In this document: in pieces, positions 47,770-60,689 of the stretch
Layout: each line of letters starts with the position of its first letter
Numbering within the stretch: position 1 is the stretch's first letter
From: Eucalyptus grandis
Taxonomy: Eukaryota; Streptophyta; Magnoliopsida; Myrtales; Myrtaceae
NCBI RefSeq assembly: GCF_016545825.1
Contig: NC_052612.1
Location: forward strand, 49,893,738-49,957,737
Reading direction: 5' to 3'
DNA length: 64,000 nucleotides
Notes under the pieces: model-generated
Database searches by the model: none
What the model was told of the DNA's origin: nothing
What the model saw: only the letters and a program-made list of their open reading frames with translations
Position numbers and translations under genes: made by a program

Positions 47770-49620
47770 TTTTGCGGAAAATATTTTCTGGGAATGTGTT
47801 AATGCATAATGCACTTGTTAACCAACCGATTTACAAAAGTATTGGGCTTCCCATAGCACTAATTTTAGTGTTATCACGTATACCTATACACTTGAATTTT
47901 TATCAACAATTCAAGTGTCGGTCTCATGAAAGTAAAATATAGAAAATAGCAAAAACAACTAAACAGAGCGAAAAGAATAGATAAACAAACAAATACTAAA
48001 CTAATTAAAAATAAAACGTTTAAAATGATGGCTGTTCAAAGGGGGCTTTTCTGGTTAGTGGCCCAATTCACATAGCTCTGACAAGATGAAATTTGTCTTT
48101 AAGTCCATCAAGCCTAATCGGCTGCAGCCCCTCTATAGCCCACCCTACATGCCAATAAAGCCTGACCCATTCCCAGCTGAAGATCACTTGAATCTTGGAA
48201 TCCCTCATTTCCAACGCCATTCGTTGTCGTACACCATTAGCCGGAAATGATATTGGGTCAATTTTCCAATAAGAGGAAATTTAAATAGAAATATGAAGTC
48301 AAAAGACATGTGGAAATTACAAATATTTCTACGGAATTGAAGTTGCGAGGATAAAAGTGGAATTTTCATTTCACAAATGACATCAAAACATTGTTCATTC
48401 AAATAAGAACGAGTCATAGGCAACAGATTTACATAATTTATGAAAGCAAATTTCAAGCCACAAATTCAACATCCGAGCAATCTAGAGATGAAAGCGCTTT
48501 CCTAGTACTAAAAGGGACAAGAACAACTAACATAATCACTACCAAGGACATCAAGGAGGGAAAGGGCGATGGGAGCCTAGCGATGGCCAATAAGCGACAA
48601 GCAAATGGACTTGCTTTCATGAGAGAGATCGACATATTGTCAATTATGAGTTGTGACTAATTATTAATGAAGCCAAGAAAAAAGGGAGAAAAACCATCAA
48701 AAATTGCAAATTATACATTTACCTTAATTTTTTTTAAATCTATTTACCCTCTATCAATATGTATGATTAAAATATTTGCTTATATGGATGATAGAAATGA
48801 CGGTGCCGACGCAAATGAAATAAGAACAACTTCAAATGAAAAAAATATAAAATTATTAAACGAAATCTTAATAGAAAGTGAATGTCATACTGGTACAAAC
48901 TTATGATTTTTTATGTTATAAGAAAAATTTAGGATAAATATGAATATAATTTGGAGTTTTTTACCGGCTTTTTCGAAAACGACGGTGGGTTGTTTTACCT
49001 TTTTTTAAATATTTTTTATTATCAAACTACCTTTCTCTTCTCGAACAACCCCAGGCTTCTCCTGTTTGCGCCGTGTTCCCGCACGACATCCGAATCATCT
49101 CCATCCCCGCTTCGCTCCTTTTTCATTCTCGTTTGTTTTTTCTTCATGCCGCCGCCGCCAGTCTTCACGCTCGGCGTATCGTCTCAAATGATGATGACAG
49201 ATTCAGATTGGCCTCGGCTGCCGCGGTTGACGAAGCGACGCCGGACCGGCGGGAGTGCCCAGAGTGGGACTGAAGAATCTCATCCTTCGAATCGGCGGAT
49301 CGTATCCAGATGATGATCATGATCCATCCAACCTTAGCCTTGGCAAAGCTCTTGTAAACAGTTAACACCATCGGGCATCCCCATTTGCGCGCGGCGTGGA
49401 TGGGCGAAATAATGGAATCCGAAAGACGGCGGTGAAGTGGGAGCGAACAGAACGAAGCAAGAATCGACAGCACATATCCTGGATTGAATGAATTGAAATT
49501 TGTCTCGGAAATGAAACGGGCCTGACGATGGTTCAGCGGCGATGGCGGCGTGAGCCGGAGATGGCCCGGCCACAGATAGATCTGATCCAGACATGGACAA
49601 GGACAGGAAAGCGACGACTT
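47770..49620. repeat. Diverged tandem unit, right copy
   Basis: This is the counterpart of 45902-47120. A minus-strand frame at 49334-49600 (88 codons) covers the most conserved block but is not open in the left copy in the same form. It could be the remains of a first exon of an unknown gene. Confidence 0.5.
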
Positions 49621-49708
49621 GAACAGAGCTGCGACTCGAGTGGAATCTGATGGTGTGTTCTAATGCTAAAGATCAAATTGTGGAGATGAATCATTAGGGA
49701 ATCCAGAG

Positions 49709-49744
<36 letters not shown>

Positions 49745-50764
49745 CAAAATACTTTGAGAGAAAATCTGAGCTCTGTAAGGAAGGTGTTGATGAATGACGA
49801 AGCTAGACTCTCTTTCCAAGGATACCCGTTCCGTGAGTTTTAATCAACAATAAACCATATTATGAAAGTGATCAATCTTCATCCTACAATCTGAAGTCAA
49901 ATGTCAAAATATATGCTCCTAGAGGGCAACAGGTAGGAAGCCTTCCATGTCCTATATATATTTAAACACATGCATTTCAACCACACAGACCATACACAAG
50001 TGCAGGTAAAAGGCGAAGACATCAATGACCAGAACACGGATGGAAGTGAAAATTTTAATGTAATATGTTCAATTTTTCCAGCGTAGCTCAAATTTTATCA
50101 AACTAATGATTCAATTTGACAAAGTAAACTCATCTTTTTTTTCCCTTCAAATATCAGATTAAGGTCATGTAAATAAGACTATCTCCTATTTGACATTAAA
50201 ATATACGTCATCATATCCACGATAGAAATTTCAGAATCATAGCTAGTCACCTCCTTATCTTTTAAGTCTTCCTTTAGTCACGAAGGTAGTGACATTCTTT
50301 GCACATTGGCTTGTCCTTATCAACTATTCTCCTTGTGGATGATTTACATTATAATCTAAATTTACAGAATGAATAACGTCAAGTTTGTCCATATAAGAGG
50401 ACTTGGATTCTAATTCTTAAGACTGCCTCAGCAATCTCTTTTCAGAAACAAAAGATTGCGACGCTCGAAGTAACTCGAGGGTGGTTTCATTACAACAAAA
50501 TATGAAAAAGAAGATGATGATGAAGAAGAAAGAAACCAATCACATAACTTTGCGAACCAATAGAGCCTGCCCATAAACCTTGAATTATGGAGGAGAGGAA
50601 TCGAAGGGATAATGGTGGAGATTGCCCCAGAACAGAAGCATAAGAAAGCAAACAGAATTCGCATTACATCCCAATGATTCATAAAAGCTGGTAGATGATC
50701 CTGCCAAGTCCATGGACGGAGGCCGTTTTATTCGACAAGCAAACAGCAAAGGAGCAGTACATAC
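49621..50764. other. Intergenic DNA upstream of laccase 3' end
   Basis: The region contains a GA microsatellite at about 49708-49739 and unremarkable A/T-rich sequence. The part near 50430-50764 is probably the 3' untranslated region of the laccase locus. No gene was recognised. Confidence 0.4.
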
Positions 50765-53700
50765 TTAGTCTCCATCGGTCCCTGAGTAGTTGTTCAATCC
50801 TCGTAGCTCAAGGGCGAGCGCAGCAGGTTCGCAAGCGGGCATGTACGGTGGAGGGGCCTTTAGGCTTGTCTCCGGCATGCTGCCGTCCTTCACTATCAAG
50901 ACCATGTTCATGCCCCAAGTGAAATGTCGTTCCAGATGACAGTGCCATAACCAGACACCTAGAGGGAGAAAAGGAGGAGGAGAGAGGGATGATCAATCAC
51001 CCGGATATTAATAAGATTAGATTACCATCTACTTGCGATCGTGCGTACCGGGATTAGTTGCTTTGAATCTGACGGCAACCCATCCGTTCCTTGGGATCGA
51101 AATAGTGTTCAGCCGAGGTGGGTCGATCAGGTTGAACGTCTCCGGGTCGGTCTCCGGGTTGTAGTTTCCTACCCCGACCCCGACCACGTAGAAGGTGTAG
51201 CCGTGCAGGTGCATCGGGTGAGCTATCGAGGCGTTCAGAATGTTGGTCCCTTGAAACACCATCTCCACCTCTTCGCCATAGTTCAGCACCTTCACTTTGG
51301 TCCACTGGATCGGCTCCGTCGTGTTGACTGGAAGATCGTCCGCCGTGAAATTGAAGAACGTCGGTGGCTGGTCAGGGAAGTCGGTCGTGTAGAATCCCCA
51401 GGTGTTCCTTTAATAATCGTGCGGTCGATGTTTTATAGGCGATATCAAAATACAAAAAAATCTCATTTTTATCAGCAATGAGACGCTGTCGATCCTGTTT
51501 ATATTGCTTGATACGACCACATTATATATATATATATATATAGTAGGCACATGGGTTCTCCACCTTCTGCGCCTCATTAAATTTCAATCATCGATTTGTG
51601 AACATGAAATTTCTATCGACAGTCGAGAGTTGGAGACACCAAGAATTATATAGTGTGGAATAGAGAATTTTCACCCTCGAAATGGATGAGTTACCTGTAG
51701 TAGGCTGAGAGTACATCAGTGCGGGTTGACCCAATAAATATTAATCAAGCTCACACCATCCGTTCACTGGCATACCAAAAGATGCTATCGACGCCGTGAC
51801 GTACATTCTGGTGACATCATGCGTCCAGCGGAACATCAACGGGGTGGTCCACGCTACAGCTTCGAAGTTTCTGAGTAAATTGATTTGAGCACGATGTCAT
51901 AGTAGGATGGGATAGAACGGGAGTCGGGTTCCCGGGAGGGGGCATGACTCCCGCGGTACTGGAGGATGGCGGACGCGTTCGTCTTGTCGAAATCATGAAT
52001 AGTAGTTTCCCGTAGTCGACATACCAATAGTAACTCGATTCTGCAACCATGCGTGACAAAAAGAAAAGAATACAAGAATTTGTAAACATGGGTAATGGAT
52101 CTAGGCATGTTCCAATTTGGCAACGTCGTTTTGGACTGCAACATACCAATGGAGCAGGGGCAAAAGTCCCCTGGCTGGCATTGATAGTATGCATCTGAGG
52201 TGGGCAAGTCTGTACCTTCTGCCAAGTCATAGTCAACCAGCCTTGATAATCATCTAAACCAGGACCCTTTAAGAGAAAAAGGAGGAACAAAACGCTTAAT
52301 AATCATCAACTACAAGTCGAAGATACCCTTTTAGTCTCAGAAACCATATAGAAATCATTTGAAATAGAACGTAATGCAATTTTCTTTTAGATCTGCGGTT
52401 AAACAACTTTTTTCTCTCCCTCTCAAGAGAAAAGACTCGTTATATCCTCGAAATACTTGACTCTTTAAGGTTCCTGCTCATGAGCACGAGCACCTTGTGA
52501 CATTCGTTAATTATACCTGATACATAATTGGTTTTATTTCCAATGCATTTATTATGCATCACGAGAAATGTCATGCTTTAAAAATAATGAAATCACTGAC
52601 CAAAAAAATAAATTAATGAATTCATTTTATTTTGGATAGTGGACAAGTACCCGACAAAATCCTCTTTTTTTTTTTTTTTGAAATTCTATTTATAAACAAA
52701 ACGTGCACTCTTTATTACTATATAATAATGAGAAATCAAACTAGTCCAACTTTTCAAGGGCTCGCTATGATACTTTGACAGGCAAAAAATTAATACATCC
52801 GAAATACATAATCCTGGGCACCCTATATATGCTAACACCTTCAAGTCATATGACTTACTAATAACCATATAAGTAAGTTCGTTTTATTTCCATTTTTTGA
52901 GATTCCATAAATCTCTTGCACATTTAAAAGGCAAAATGGCAAACTATCATTTTCCACAAAATCATTAACCTATTGGTGGACGCCTCGTGTTCCACTATAT
53001 GGAAAAAAAAGAAAAGAAAAGAAAGATTTTTAGTTGCTACCGAAATACTAATTTGCGGTATAGGTTCTAATTTATCAGCACTTGAAAAACCTATTGCTCA
53101 TTTTAGGAGAAAATGGAAATATATGAATATGCATAATGCCTCCTTTCTTCTTGCGGCCTTACCGTTTCCTTCATTGAGAACAAAGGGCAGAGGTGGGTAA
53201 ATGTGCACCCATTGAGAATGCTCTAGTACCTACCAAATTTCATGCATGCCATGCAAAATGAATCTAAATAAATAACAATTTTCTAGACTTTCACAAGTTT
53301 GGTTTGCTGAAACAAATTTTTTGTGTGAATGTCCAATTTCTGCGGTTCTGCGCATCCGTTAGAGTATGTATAAAACTCGAAATGGTCGGTTTTATTGAAA
53401 TGAAGAGAACGAGGCATGGAAATTTCCATGCATACCAAGGACTAAAACTTCATCTGCATGGGGCTGTTGGAAAGGGTAAGTGCTTCCTTCGGCCAGATAA
53501 ATGACAATCACGCCATGGACATTCGCACGAGTCCAATCACTACGAGCATGCCACCAAACCGTGCCTTCTTCTGTGGTGAAATTGACTTCATAAGTGAAGT
53601 TCGAACCAACTGGAATTGCACGCTGTGTTATGTACTCCGGGCCATCCAACCATGGATTTCTTGGTTGCATAACTCCGTGCCTATTACAAAGTCAAAATAA

Positions 53701-55107
53701 GCAAACAATTTCCTCTCCTTTTGTCTGCAGTTACGTTCAAATATGATTGGCAAACTTTATCATAACCATCTCTCCGTGATTCTAACATTGGCAATCACAA
53801 ATTCTCTTATTGTTAACTCTTAGACAGGAAATTAAGTTGAGGTAATTTTATCAAGGGTATCAATTTGGGATTTTTATCAAATGAAAATTAATTCAAAGTA
53901 AATAAGACATGTAAATACTAATTTGATAATTTTAATAATATTAACCCTTTTTTAATACGTACAACTTTAATATCATACAATGATAGACATATAGATAATG
54001 TCTCTATCTAATTTTGAAATTTCAATTAGCGCTCAAAACACAATATTCTATGCTTGAAGCATTAACTAAAATAACTGATTGTCAAAAGTTCTTAATTAAA
54101 AGATGCCACATTTGATTGTCTAATTTATATTAAAATGATGTATACATTTGATTATTGTCGAAGGCATTGATTGTCCTCGTAAAAAATGTGGTATATTTTA
54201 AAATCAAACATTCTTGTATTAAAGTGCCATGGGCTCTCATTAACAAGTGGGAAAATTGTCTAAAATATATTTACTTCTTATACGATGATTAATTTTAGTC
54301 CTAAATTTTCAATTTGGCCAATTTAATCTTAAAAATTTGGGCGATTTTTTCAGCAAATTTTGGTAAAAAAAAGCTCAATGTCCTATATGGCACGGTCGAT
54401 GCTGATGTAAATGATTTTTACATTTTTTTTTAAATTTATCTATTTCTTTTTCCTTTTTTTTTTCTCGTTTCTATTCCCTTTCATCTCGATTGTCAAGGCA
54501 ACCGTGCTTGCAAAGACCTAGGCAAGGGTGTCACGACTCTCACTTGGGCAAGAGGTGGCTGCAAGGGCCTCTACTTGAATTTGGCTGAGGGGTGACTAGC
54601 GAGGGCAAACGTAGCTCAAGAGAAGGCGACCCTTGCCTATGGCTAGCGAGTGCAGCCCTCGCCTATGGCTGGTGTAGAGAGAGAGAGAGAGAACACCAAT
54701 GGAGAGTGACACCGGAGGTTCCACAGTTGTGAACATTGACGTAGATGGTGTTACCCTTGTGAACCTTGATCACCGGCCCTGGAAAACTTCCGTTCACAAC
54801 CAACATGCTCTTGGAGCTGCACAGCCTCGTGAACACCTTCTCTTCCACCTTTAAATTTATCAAAGAACCACCGATTACACACGCATATATACTCAAACTA
54901 TAATCCCAGCACTTAAAAAACTATTTCCTTTCGTGATATGAATGACAAAGAGGAAATGAAAAGCATGAGAAGAACTTCAGAAATGCAAGCGTGCATCATT
55001 ATTCACTCACGACGAAGTCGAGGTATTGAGCCTCCGGTCGGACAGAGGGAAAAGCACATCGCCAGCAGTACAAATGTAAGCAAAATCCCCATGTCCTTGG
55101 ACCCCAT
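50765..55107 (-). pseudogene. Plant laccase (LAC14/15-like), broken
   Basis: This is a multicopper oxidase of the plant laccase family: secreted enzymes that oxidise phenolics such as lignin or flavonoid precursors in the cell wall. Seven exons on the minus strand are supported by splice sites: 55011-55107, 54697-54848, 53436-53680, 52147-52266, 51757-52040, 51049-51407, 50765-50958. Exons 2 and 3 have the conserved 152 and 245 bp. A signal peptide is visible in exon 1. Copper motifs are LHWHG (exons 2/3), WWHARS (normally WWHAHS, so one type-3 ligand is Arg), HPMHLHGY, and HCHLERHFTWGM at the end, which resembles LAC14/LAC15. Exon 1 has a one-base frameshift, exon 4 an in-frame stop and small deletions, and exon 5 lacks about 80 residues and changes frame. 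The protein cannot be made as is. CBF-5 is divergent, 0.9 kb away. Confidence 0.85.
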
Positions 55108-55660
55108 TTCCAAACGAAGCAAACGAAGAGAATGAGAGAGAGATTTTGCTGGGATTTGCCCCTCCCATCTTTTGTGGGACCTATATATACACACAACGCT
55201 CGTCCAACTTTCTTGCGATTGTCCCGTCACCAATCCTCACGCCCTCCTGATGGAGGAGACGCTGTTGCTCGAGGACGACAAAAGCATGGCGAACTCCAGG
55301 TATATCTTTCAGGGTTAATACGGGACCAATTGATATCAACAACACTTACGAACCGGAACGCATGTCCCGGGCCTGCCAGATTGTTTTTCCACCGGTGGTA
55401 GGTGTAACCGTATCTGTCAGTTTAGATCGATGGGTTGAGCACAAGATAAGATAATGAAAACTGACTCACACATTCACGTCTTGAAGCTATAGTAATGCAC
55501 GGGTTAGGTGGTTTAGATGCGCCGGCGAATATATGAACTCATTGTTTTGGAAAGGTCGTGTTGAGAATTCCACCTTGCGGTCGACGTGCATAAATAGGGG
55601 TTAGGCACTTGTTTTAGTCTTCCAACTTTCGGTGCGTTTGTGCGATTTGGTCTCCCAACG
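55108..55660. other. Region between laccase start and CBF-5 promoter
   Basis: The laccase 5' side lies on the minus strand; a TATATATA at 55185-55192 would suit a laccase promoter about 80 bp from its ATG. The CBF homology starts only at about 55663. Between them no gene is seen. Confidence 0.45.
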
Positions 55661-55662
55661 TT

Positions 55663-56000
55663 TACTCAACTTTGCACCACCCTCACTCGCTCGCTCGCTC
55701 CACAGCTGGGCTTCACACTTCAAGTCCCTGTCACTCAGACTCGGCGTCTTCCTCGTAGAGAGAAACTCTTCCTGAGTACGAGTCTGTTTCCTCTTTTGAA
55801 TCCCGTGTCCCCGCTTCATATATTATGTATATATACCCAACACCCCTCACTCCCAATTCCACTCAACACCCCTCATCAGTAAACACTCCTCACTGCTCCA
55901 GCCAGCTTCTGTCTCTTATAAACACTAGCCCCACCACACTCATCATCCACTTCACTCCCACCCAACAGCTATCGCACTATCCCACTGCAGACGTCCTCCC
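55663..56000 (+). promoter_or_regulatory. CBF-5 proximal promoter (truncated)
   Basis: Homology with the CBF-1 promoter starts at about 55663, equivalent to about 10522. It includes the TATA box (55828-55835) and the leader block. The G-box and evening-element-like motifs of the other copies lie further upstream and are missing here, replaced by laccase-side DNA. Confidence 0.6.
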
Positions 56001-56663
56001 ATGAACCCTCTCTCTTCTTATTCCTATCCCAACTCCTTCCGCTTCAACTTCGCCGAGCCGCCATCCGACAGCAGGAGCGCCACGGCACTTGGGAACTTCT
56101 CCCACAAGGAGGTACTCCTCGCTTCACACCACCCGAAGAAGCGCGCTGGAAGGAAGAAGTTCCGGGAGACCCGCCACCCTGTGTACCGGGGGGTGCGGCT
56201 GCGTGACAAGGGCAAGTGGGTCTGCGAGGTCCGCGAGCCCAGAAAGAAGTCGAGGATCTGGCTCAGCACCTTCCCTACTGTGGAGATGGCGGCGAGGGCG
56301 CACGACGTGGCGGCGCTCGTGCTGAGGGGCCGGTCCGCCTGCCTCAACTTCGCAGACTCCGCATGGCAGCTGCCCGTGCCGGCGTCAGCGGACAGCAAGG
56401 AAATACAGAAGGCAGCGGCTAGGGCTGCGAAGGCATTCCAGCCGGTTGAATCCGAGGACGTGATGTCGGGGGACAAGAAGAAGTTGCGTTCGGAAGAGGG
56501 AGTGTTGTACGACGAGGAGGACATCTTCGGGATCCCGGGATTGCTCGCCGATATGGCTGAGGGGATGCTCTTGTCTCCACCAAAATGCGGCGGAGATATA
56601 TATGGTGGAGAGGACGACGGGAATTTGGATGCATACACGTCATTATGGAGCTATTCGATCTGA
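56001..56663 (+). CDS. CBF: CBF/DREB1 transcription factor (CBF-5), divergent copy
   Basis: This is an intact, intronless 220-residue CBF protein that aligns without gaps to CBF-1. The first signature [16 protein letters not shown] is at 45-60, with the AP2 domain at about 61-118 and V74 and E79 kept. Three changes stand out at conserved sites: Gly89 of the WLGTF motif is Ser (WLSTF), the DSAWR signature reads DSAWQ, and RDSGKW reads RDKGKW. The tail ends LWSYSI. It is a nuclear CRT/DRE-binding activator by family, but with a weakened AP2 consensus and a shortened promoter it may be less active. It lies apart from the other copies, beside the broken laccase. Confidence 0.92.
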   Translation: MNPLSSYSYPNSFRFNFAEPPSDSRSATALGNFSHKEVLLASHHPKKRAGRKKFRETRHPVYRGVRLRDKGKWVCEVREPRKKSRIWLSTFPTVEMAARAHDVAALVLRGRSACLNFADSAWQLPVPASADSKEIQKAAARAAKAFQPVESEDVMSGDKKKLRSEEGVLYDEEDIFGIPGLLADMAEGMLLSPPKCGGDIYGGEDDGNLDAYTSLWSYSI

Positions 56664-59600
56664 TCATTTGTCAATTTCACTTGTAGTTTTTGTTGTTAGG
56701 GACGACTTTGACACCGTACTTAGAAGTTTCTTAATAGAGTGCAGATGAAAGGTAAATGGTACGAAAACAGAAAGGTATTTTCGTAAGCCATTTTTTTGGT
56801 GTGCCATTCAACAAAAAGCATATCGATGAAGCACAGCTCTTCTAATGTTGGGCCATCGATAAAGCGGATAGGAAAGTGAAACGAAGCACAAAAGTAGGAC
56901 GCGTTCAAGGTAACATCGGGCGTTTGCAATAAAGAAATCATGAATTTAAGAGAAGTGGTTTTCAGACATGCCCAATTAATCTTCGAATGTTTCATGTACT
57001 TGTCAAAAGTGTACCAATGAAATTCATACGTGTTCTTAAGAGGAGGAGCCCAGCAAATATGTTTGAGCCCAATAAGAGGATTAATAGAACGATCTTGTTC
57101 CATCGATGCTTCGCAATGAGCACATGGATAAAGAAAAGTAATAAAATCTATAGACATAGACAAGACGCATTCGCATATGAATGTATTAATATTGAAATTG
57201 GTTTCATTATTTGTGAGAAAGAACTTAGATTGTCTTTGGAGGGTCCTTGTTCTTGTTTTGACAATTGCATCGACAAAGACCTCATGTTTCCTTCAGCACA
57301 TGAACTCTTTTCGAGTCACTCAGGAATAATTAAAAGGTGGCACGACAAGCAACCACGTAGACTAACGCGCACGAAGCAGGATTGGTTATAATGTCTTGCC
57401 TGCCAAACTCGACCCACTGTCAAACTGACCATGAGACTATCTATGCAAGTGACCAACCTTGGCCCAGGCAAGAGAAATATGGTAGTGGTAGGCTTAGATC
57501 CCGTGGGTTTAAGTTCAATATGAATTACAGCATGGAACCCGTGGCAGTGGCAGGCTTCATCAGTCTAATGAGGTGTGATTGAGAAAAATCTAGTATTCCA
57601 ATAATCTGTGAGTTGGTTATCATATATGAATGTAGTTTGGATCCCACACAAGCACAGTTATTCATAATTCCAAACTTTCAATGTGATTCCTGACAAAGAA
57701 AGAAGAAGGAAGTTATAGAGAACGTTATTTACCATAATTGAATTGGCCACTGCATATAGATAATAAAGATACTACTCAATCATAGTGATCTTCAAATGAA
57801 ATCGCGTATCATGTACCAATGTATAAGGAAAAAAGTGTGCCTATGTAATTCATATGGGTTGTTTAGGGTTAGTTCCTCTTCGCTTTGACCTAAATTATGA
57901 AGGAAGAGTCTAGCAAATGCGTACTGGCCCATTAGAGGATTAATAGAACCACCGCGTTCCAGTGCAAAATTGATCTTGATGCCTCGCAATGAGCTCATTG
58001 ATAAAGGAAAGTGACCACACCCATAGATATAGACAAGACACAATCCCAACATATTAATGCATTAATTTGGAAGTCATGACAATGATCCATATTGAAATTG
58101 GTTTTTACATTTGTCGCAGAGAACTCAGATTCTCTTTGTTTTTACCTCCTCGAAGTGGGTGGAACCACTTAAGGTTTGATTGATAAATTATTAAGCCTAG
58201 CATTAATTATAACTCTTCAAATCCCATAACAATTCGCAATTTAAGGTTAAATTCTTAACATTTATTTTCAATTAGGAATCATAATTAATCTATTTTTTGT
58301 TTGGTTGATTAAAAACCCAAGTAAAGTAACGGGAGAATTATTTCACCACTTAGAACGAGAGAATTTGAGAATTGAGACATGATTAAGTTAGATTTCTCTA
58401 ATGTTCTGTCGGTACCTTTTCTCTTTTATTTTAGAAAAATGTTTTGCAAGCAATTTGCTTTTATTTTAACTTACTTCTTAACATATGAGGTGATCAAGCG
58501 AGTGTGAAATCATTATTTAACACTAAAAAATCAAAGTGTTAAATAAATTGCGAGAAAATGAAAAAAAAAAATTACTTATCTCGAAGCAACGAAACATTGG
58601 CAGTGTTACCATAAAATATGGTTTTTAGTCAACACGCAATTTTTCTCTTGTTTAATGAAAATCATACTTTATGTAATGCAATTATTCTAAATGCAATAAC
58701 GTAGACAAATAATGATATTTAACTATGTATCCTAATTTTAAGGTTGGGAAAAAATTAATATGCAATTGTTCTAGCATGACATACAATTTCTAGTTACACA
58801 CAATCTTAATTACATGTTTTTCATAATGACATGCAATTTAATTAAATGGCCTAACATGCTACCCCTAAAATGACATGTGAGTAATGACATGACACAAATA
58901 ATGACATGAAAGATGACATAGCACATGACGCAGCACAAGTTATGACATGGCATATATGACATGACAAAATGATATGGCATGCAACGATTCCATGGCGGGC
59001 ACAATATATGATGACATGGCATAATTGACACGGTACACATGATATAGCATATAATAATGACAAGGCAACATAACATGGCATATATGAATCTAATTCTATA
59101 TGATGTGCAATTTCTAATAAAATGAATTTAATATACTAAGTATATGCCATATACATGACATGGCAATATGCCATGACGTAAACTAGATGTTTTTTGTGTG
59201 TGTTTTTCCATGAAAATTCAAAATCAGAAAATAACCTTACCTAGTTCAAGATATTCTCCAATTCAATTTAAGGGCTAATCTAGACCAAATCCTAATTTAA
59301 ATTGGATATCATTTTAAACTAGATAAACTCTATCCTTGCAAGCAATCTATTTGTAAAAGATCCTAAATCTTTATTCTAATTGATTTAAAAAGATTATCTA
59401 GGATCAATTTAAACATGCAATCCAATTTAATATGCAATGCTATCTATTAAGATTTACTTTATCGAGATTTTTACCTAATTTGAATATTTGCTTTCAAATT
59501 TAGACTTGACGGATTTTGGCTTGGGATCAATGATGCTTCATGGTGGTGCTCAACGGTGTGGCTGGCTCACGAGGTGTGATACCCGGTCGGTCGCGACGGT

Positions 59601-60689
59601 GGTTTGGCAGAGAGGTGGAGCAAAGACGCTGGACTTGAAGATGTAGGCATCGGGACCTAAGTAACCAAGCTCGATGGAAGCAGCCAAAGCTCGTCAAAGT
59701 GACTAGGTATCGCAATACAAATAGATGAGTAAAGACTTGTGCGAAAGGAAGTCGAGGGGACACAAGAGTTCTCAGCCAATTTCACTCGGTTTTGTCTTCT
59801 TGTGAATATGAAAGCAGACAGAGAAGCAAAAAGGTGATGGATTACTCTTATCTCTTTCTCCTTTGAACTTCTCTACCATTTGTAACTATTTTGACCCCGC
59901 TTGACTCCTCGTGCGTGATGGATGATCTGAACATGTGGAGCATGCTGTGCGTTGGATTGGCACGGAATTTCACCGGCGTAGATCTACAGGAACAACACCG
60001 GACATCCCGCATCTCCGGGGCAAGCTGTAATCGCCAAAAAACCTGCAAAAAGTTCTGCAAAAGCGAATCGGACAAGCTGCGGCGCAACGGAGAGAGCTAG
60101 ACAGCCGGCCTGAGGAACATCGGGACGAGCTGGACGGTCGCTGATTTGGAATCTCGGATGGCGTTCGAGAGGCCGTTGGCTTGTGGATTGATCAGTTGGA
60201 GGCTAGGTGGATAGGAGTACATGCTGCGGAATCCCCGGAGAAAATTGCAACTAGAAAACGGCGCGCAGCTGCTTGCGGATGTCAAGGCTCCGGAAAGAAT
60301 GATGAAAAACTTTTTTGAACCTTTCCTGAACGAGAAAATATTGGTTATGACACGTGTCTAAAATGGGGCTTAAATGTCGGAAAAAAATTTCTCTCCCTTG
60401 CACACTCTCCCTCCCGACTCTCACTCTCTGTCTCTTTGCCGCCCCATCTCTCGTCCACCGAGCCCTCATCCAATCAACGAACCACTGCATTCAACCGACG
60501 AACTTCGTGATAGCGGAGGCAACCTTTCCAGGCAGAGGCGAAGGCTACGCAGTGGTTTTTCAAATAAGGACTCGGTCGTGACTCGAAGGAGGGAGAGAGG
60601 GCACAGTCGAGAGGGGGCAGCGATTTGGCAATGGCGAAGCCGAAGGGCTAGCACGGTGGCTCGTCAGGTGGACAAGGGCTCAGTGGTAT
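56664..60689. other. Spacer downstream of CBF-5
   Basis: This is a diverged copy of 11523-14195. Relative to that copy it holds extra DNA: an LTR remnant (58135-59220) and about 145 bp at 59916-60060 absent from 13545. Homology ends at about 60689, where the copia element begins. No gene is supported. Confidence 0.6.
58135..59220 (-). repeat. Diverged LTR remnant, minus strand
   Basis: The reverse complement aligns with the 3' half of the LTR (about 21900-22595) through shared blocks such as GGTACC, ACATATGAGGTGATCA and the AT-rich TGCAAT words. 58860-59100 is a low-complexity patch of ATGACATGGCAT-like words. The same remnant, shortened, is at 32528-33000. Related sequence may extend to about 59500. 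Confidence 0.6.

Noticed and set aside
48391..48906. Open frames of 79-89 codons at 48391-48660 and 48667-48906
   Set aside because: No recognised domain and no counterpart in the left tandem unit.
58810..59081. Minus-strand frames rich in Cys, His and Met
   Set aside because: They are a by-product of the ATGACATGGCAT-like repeats.
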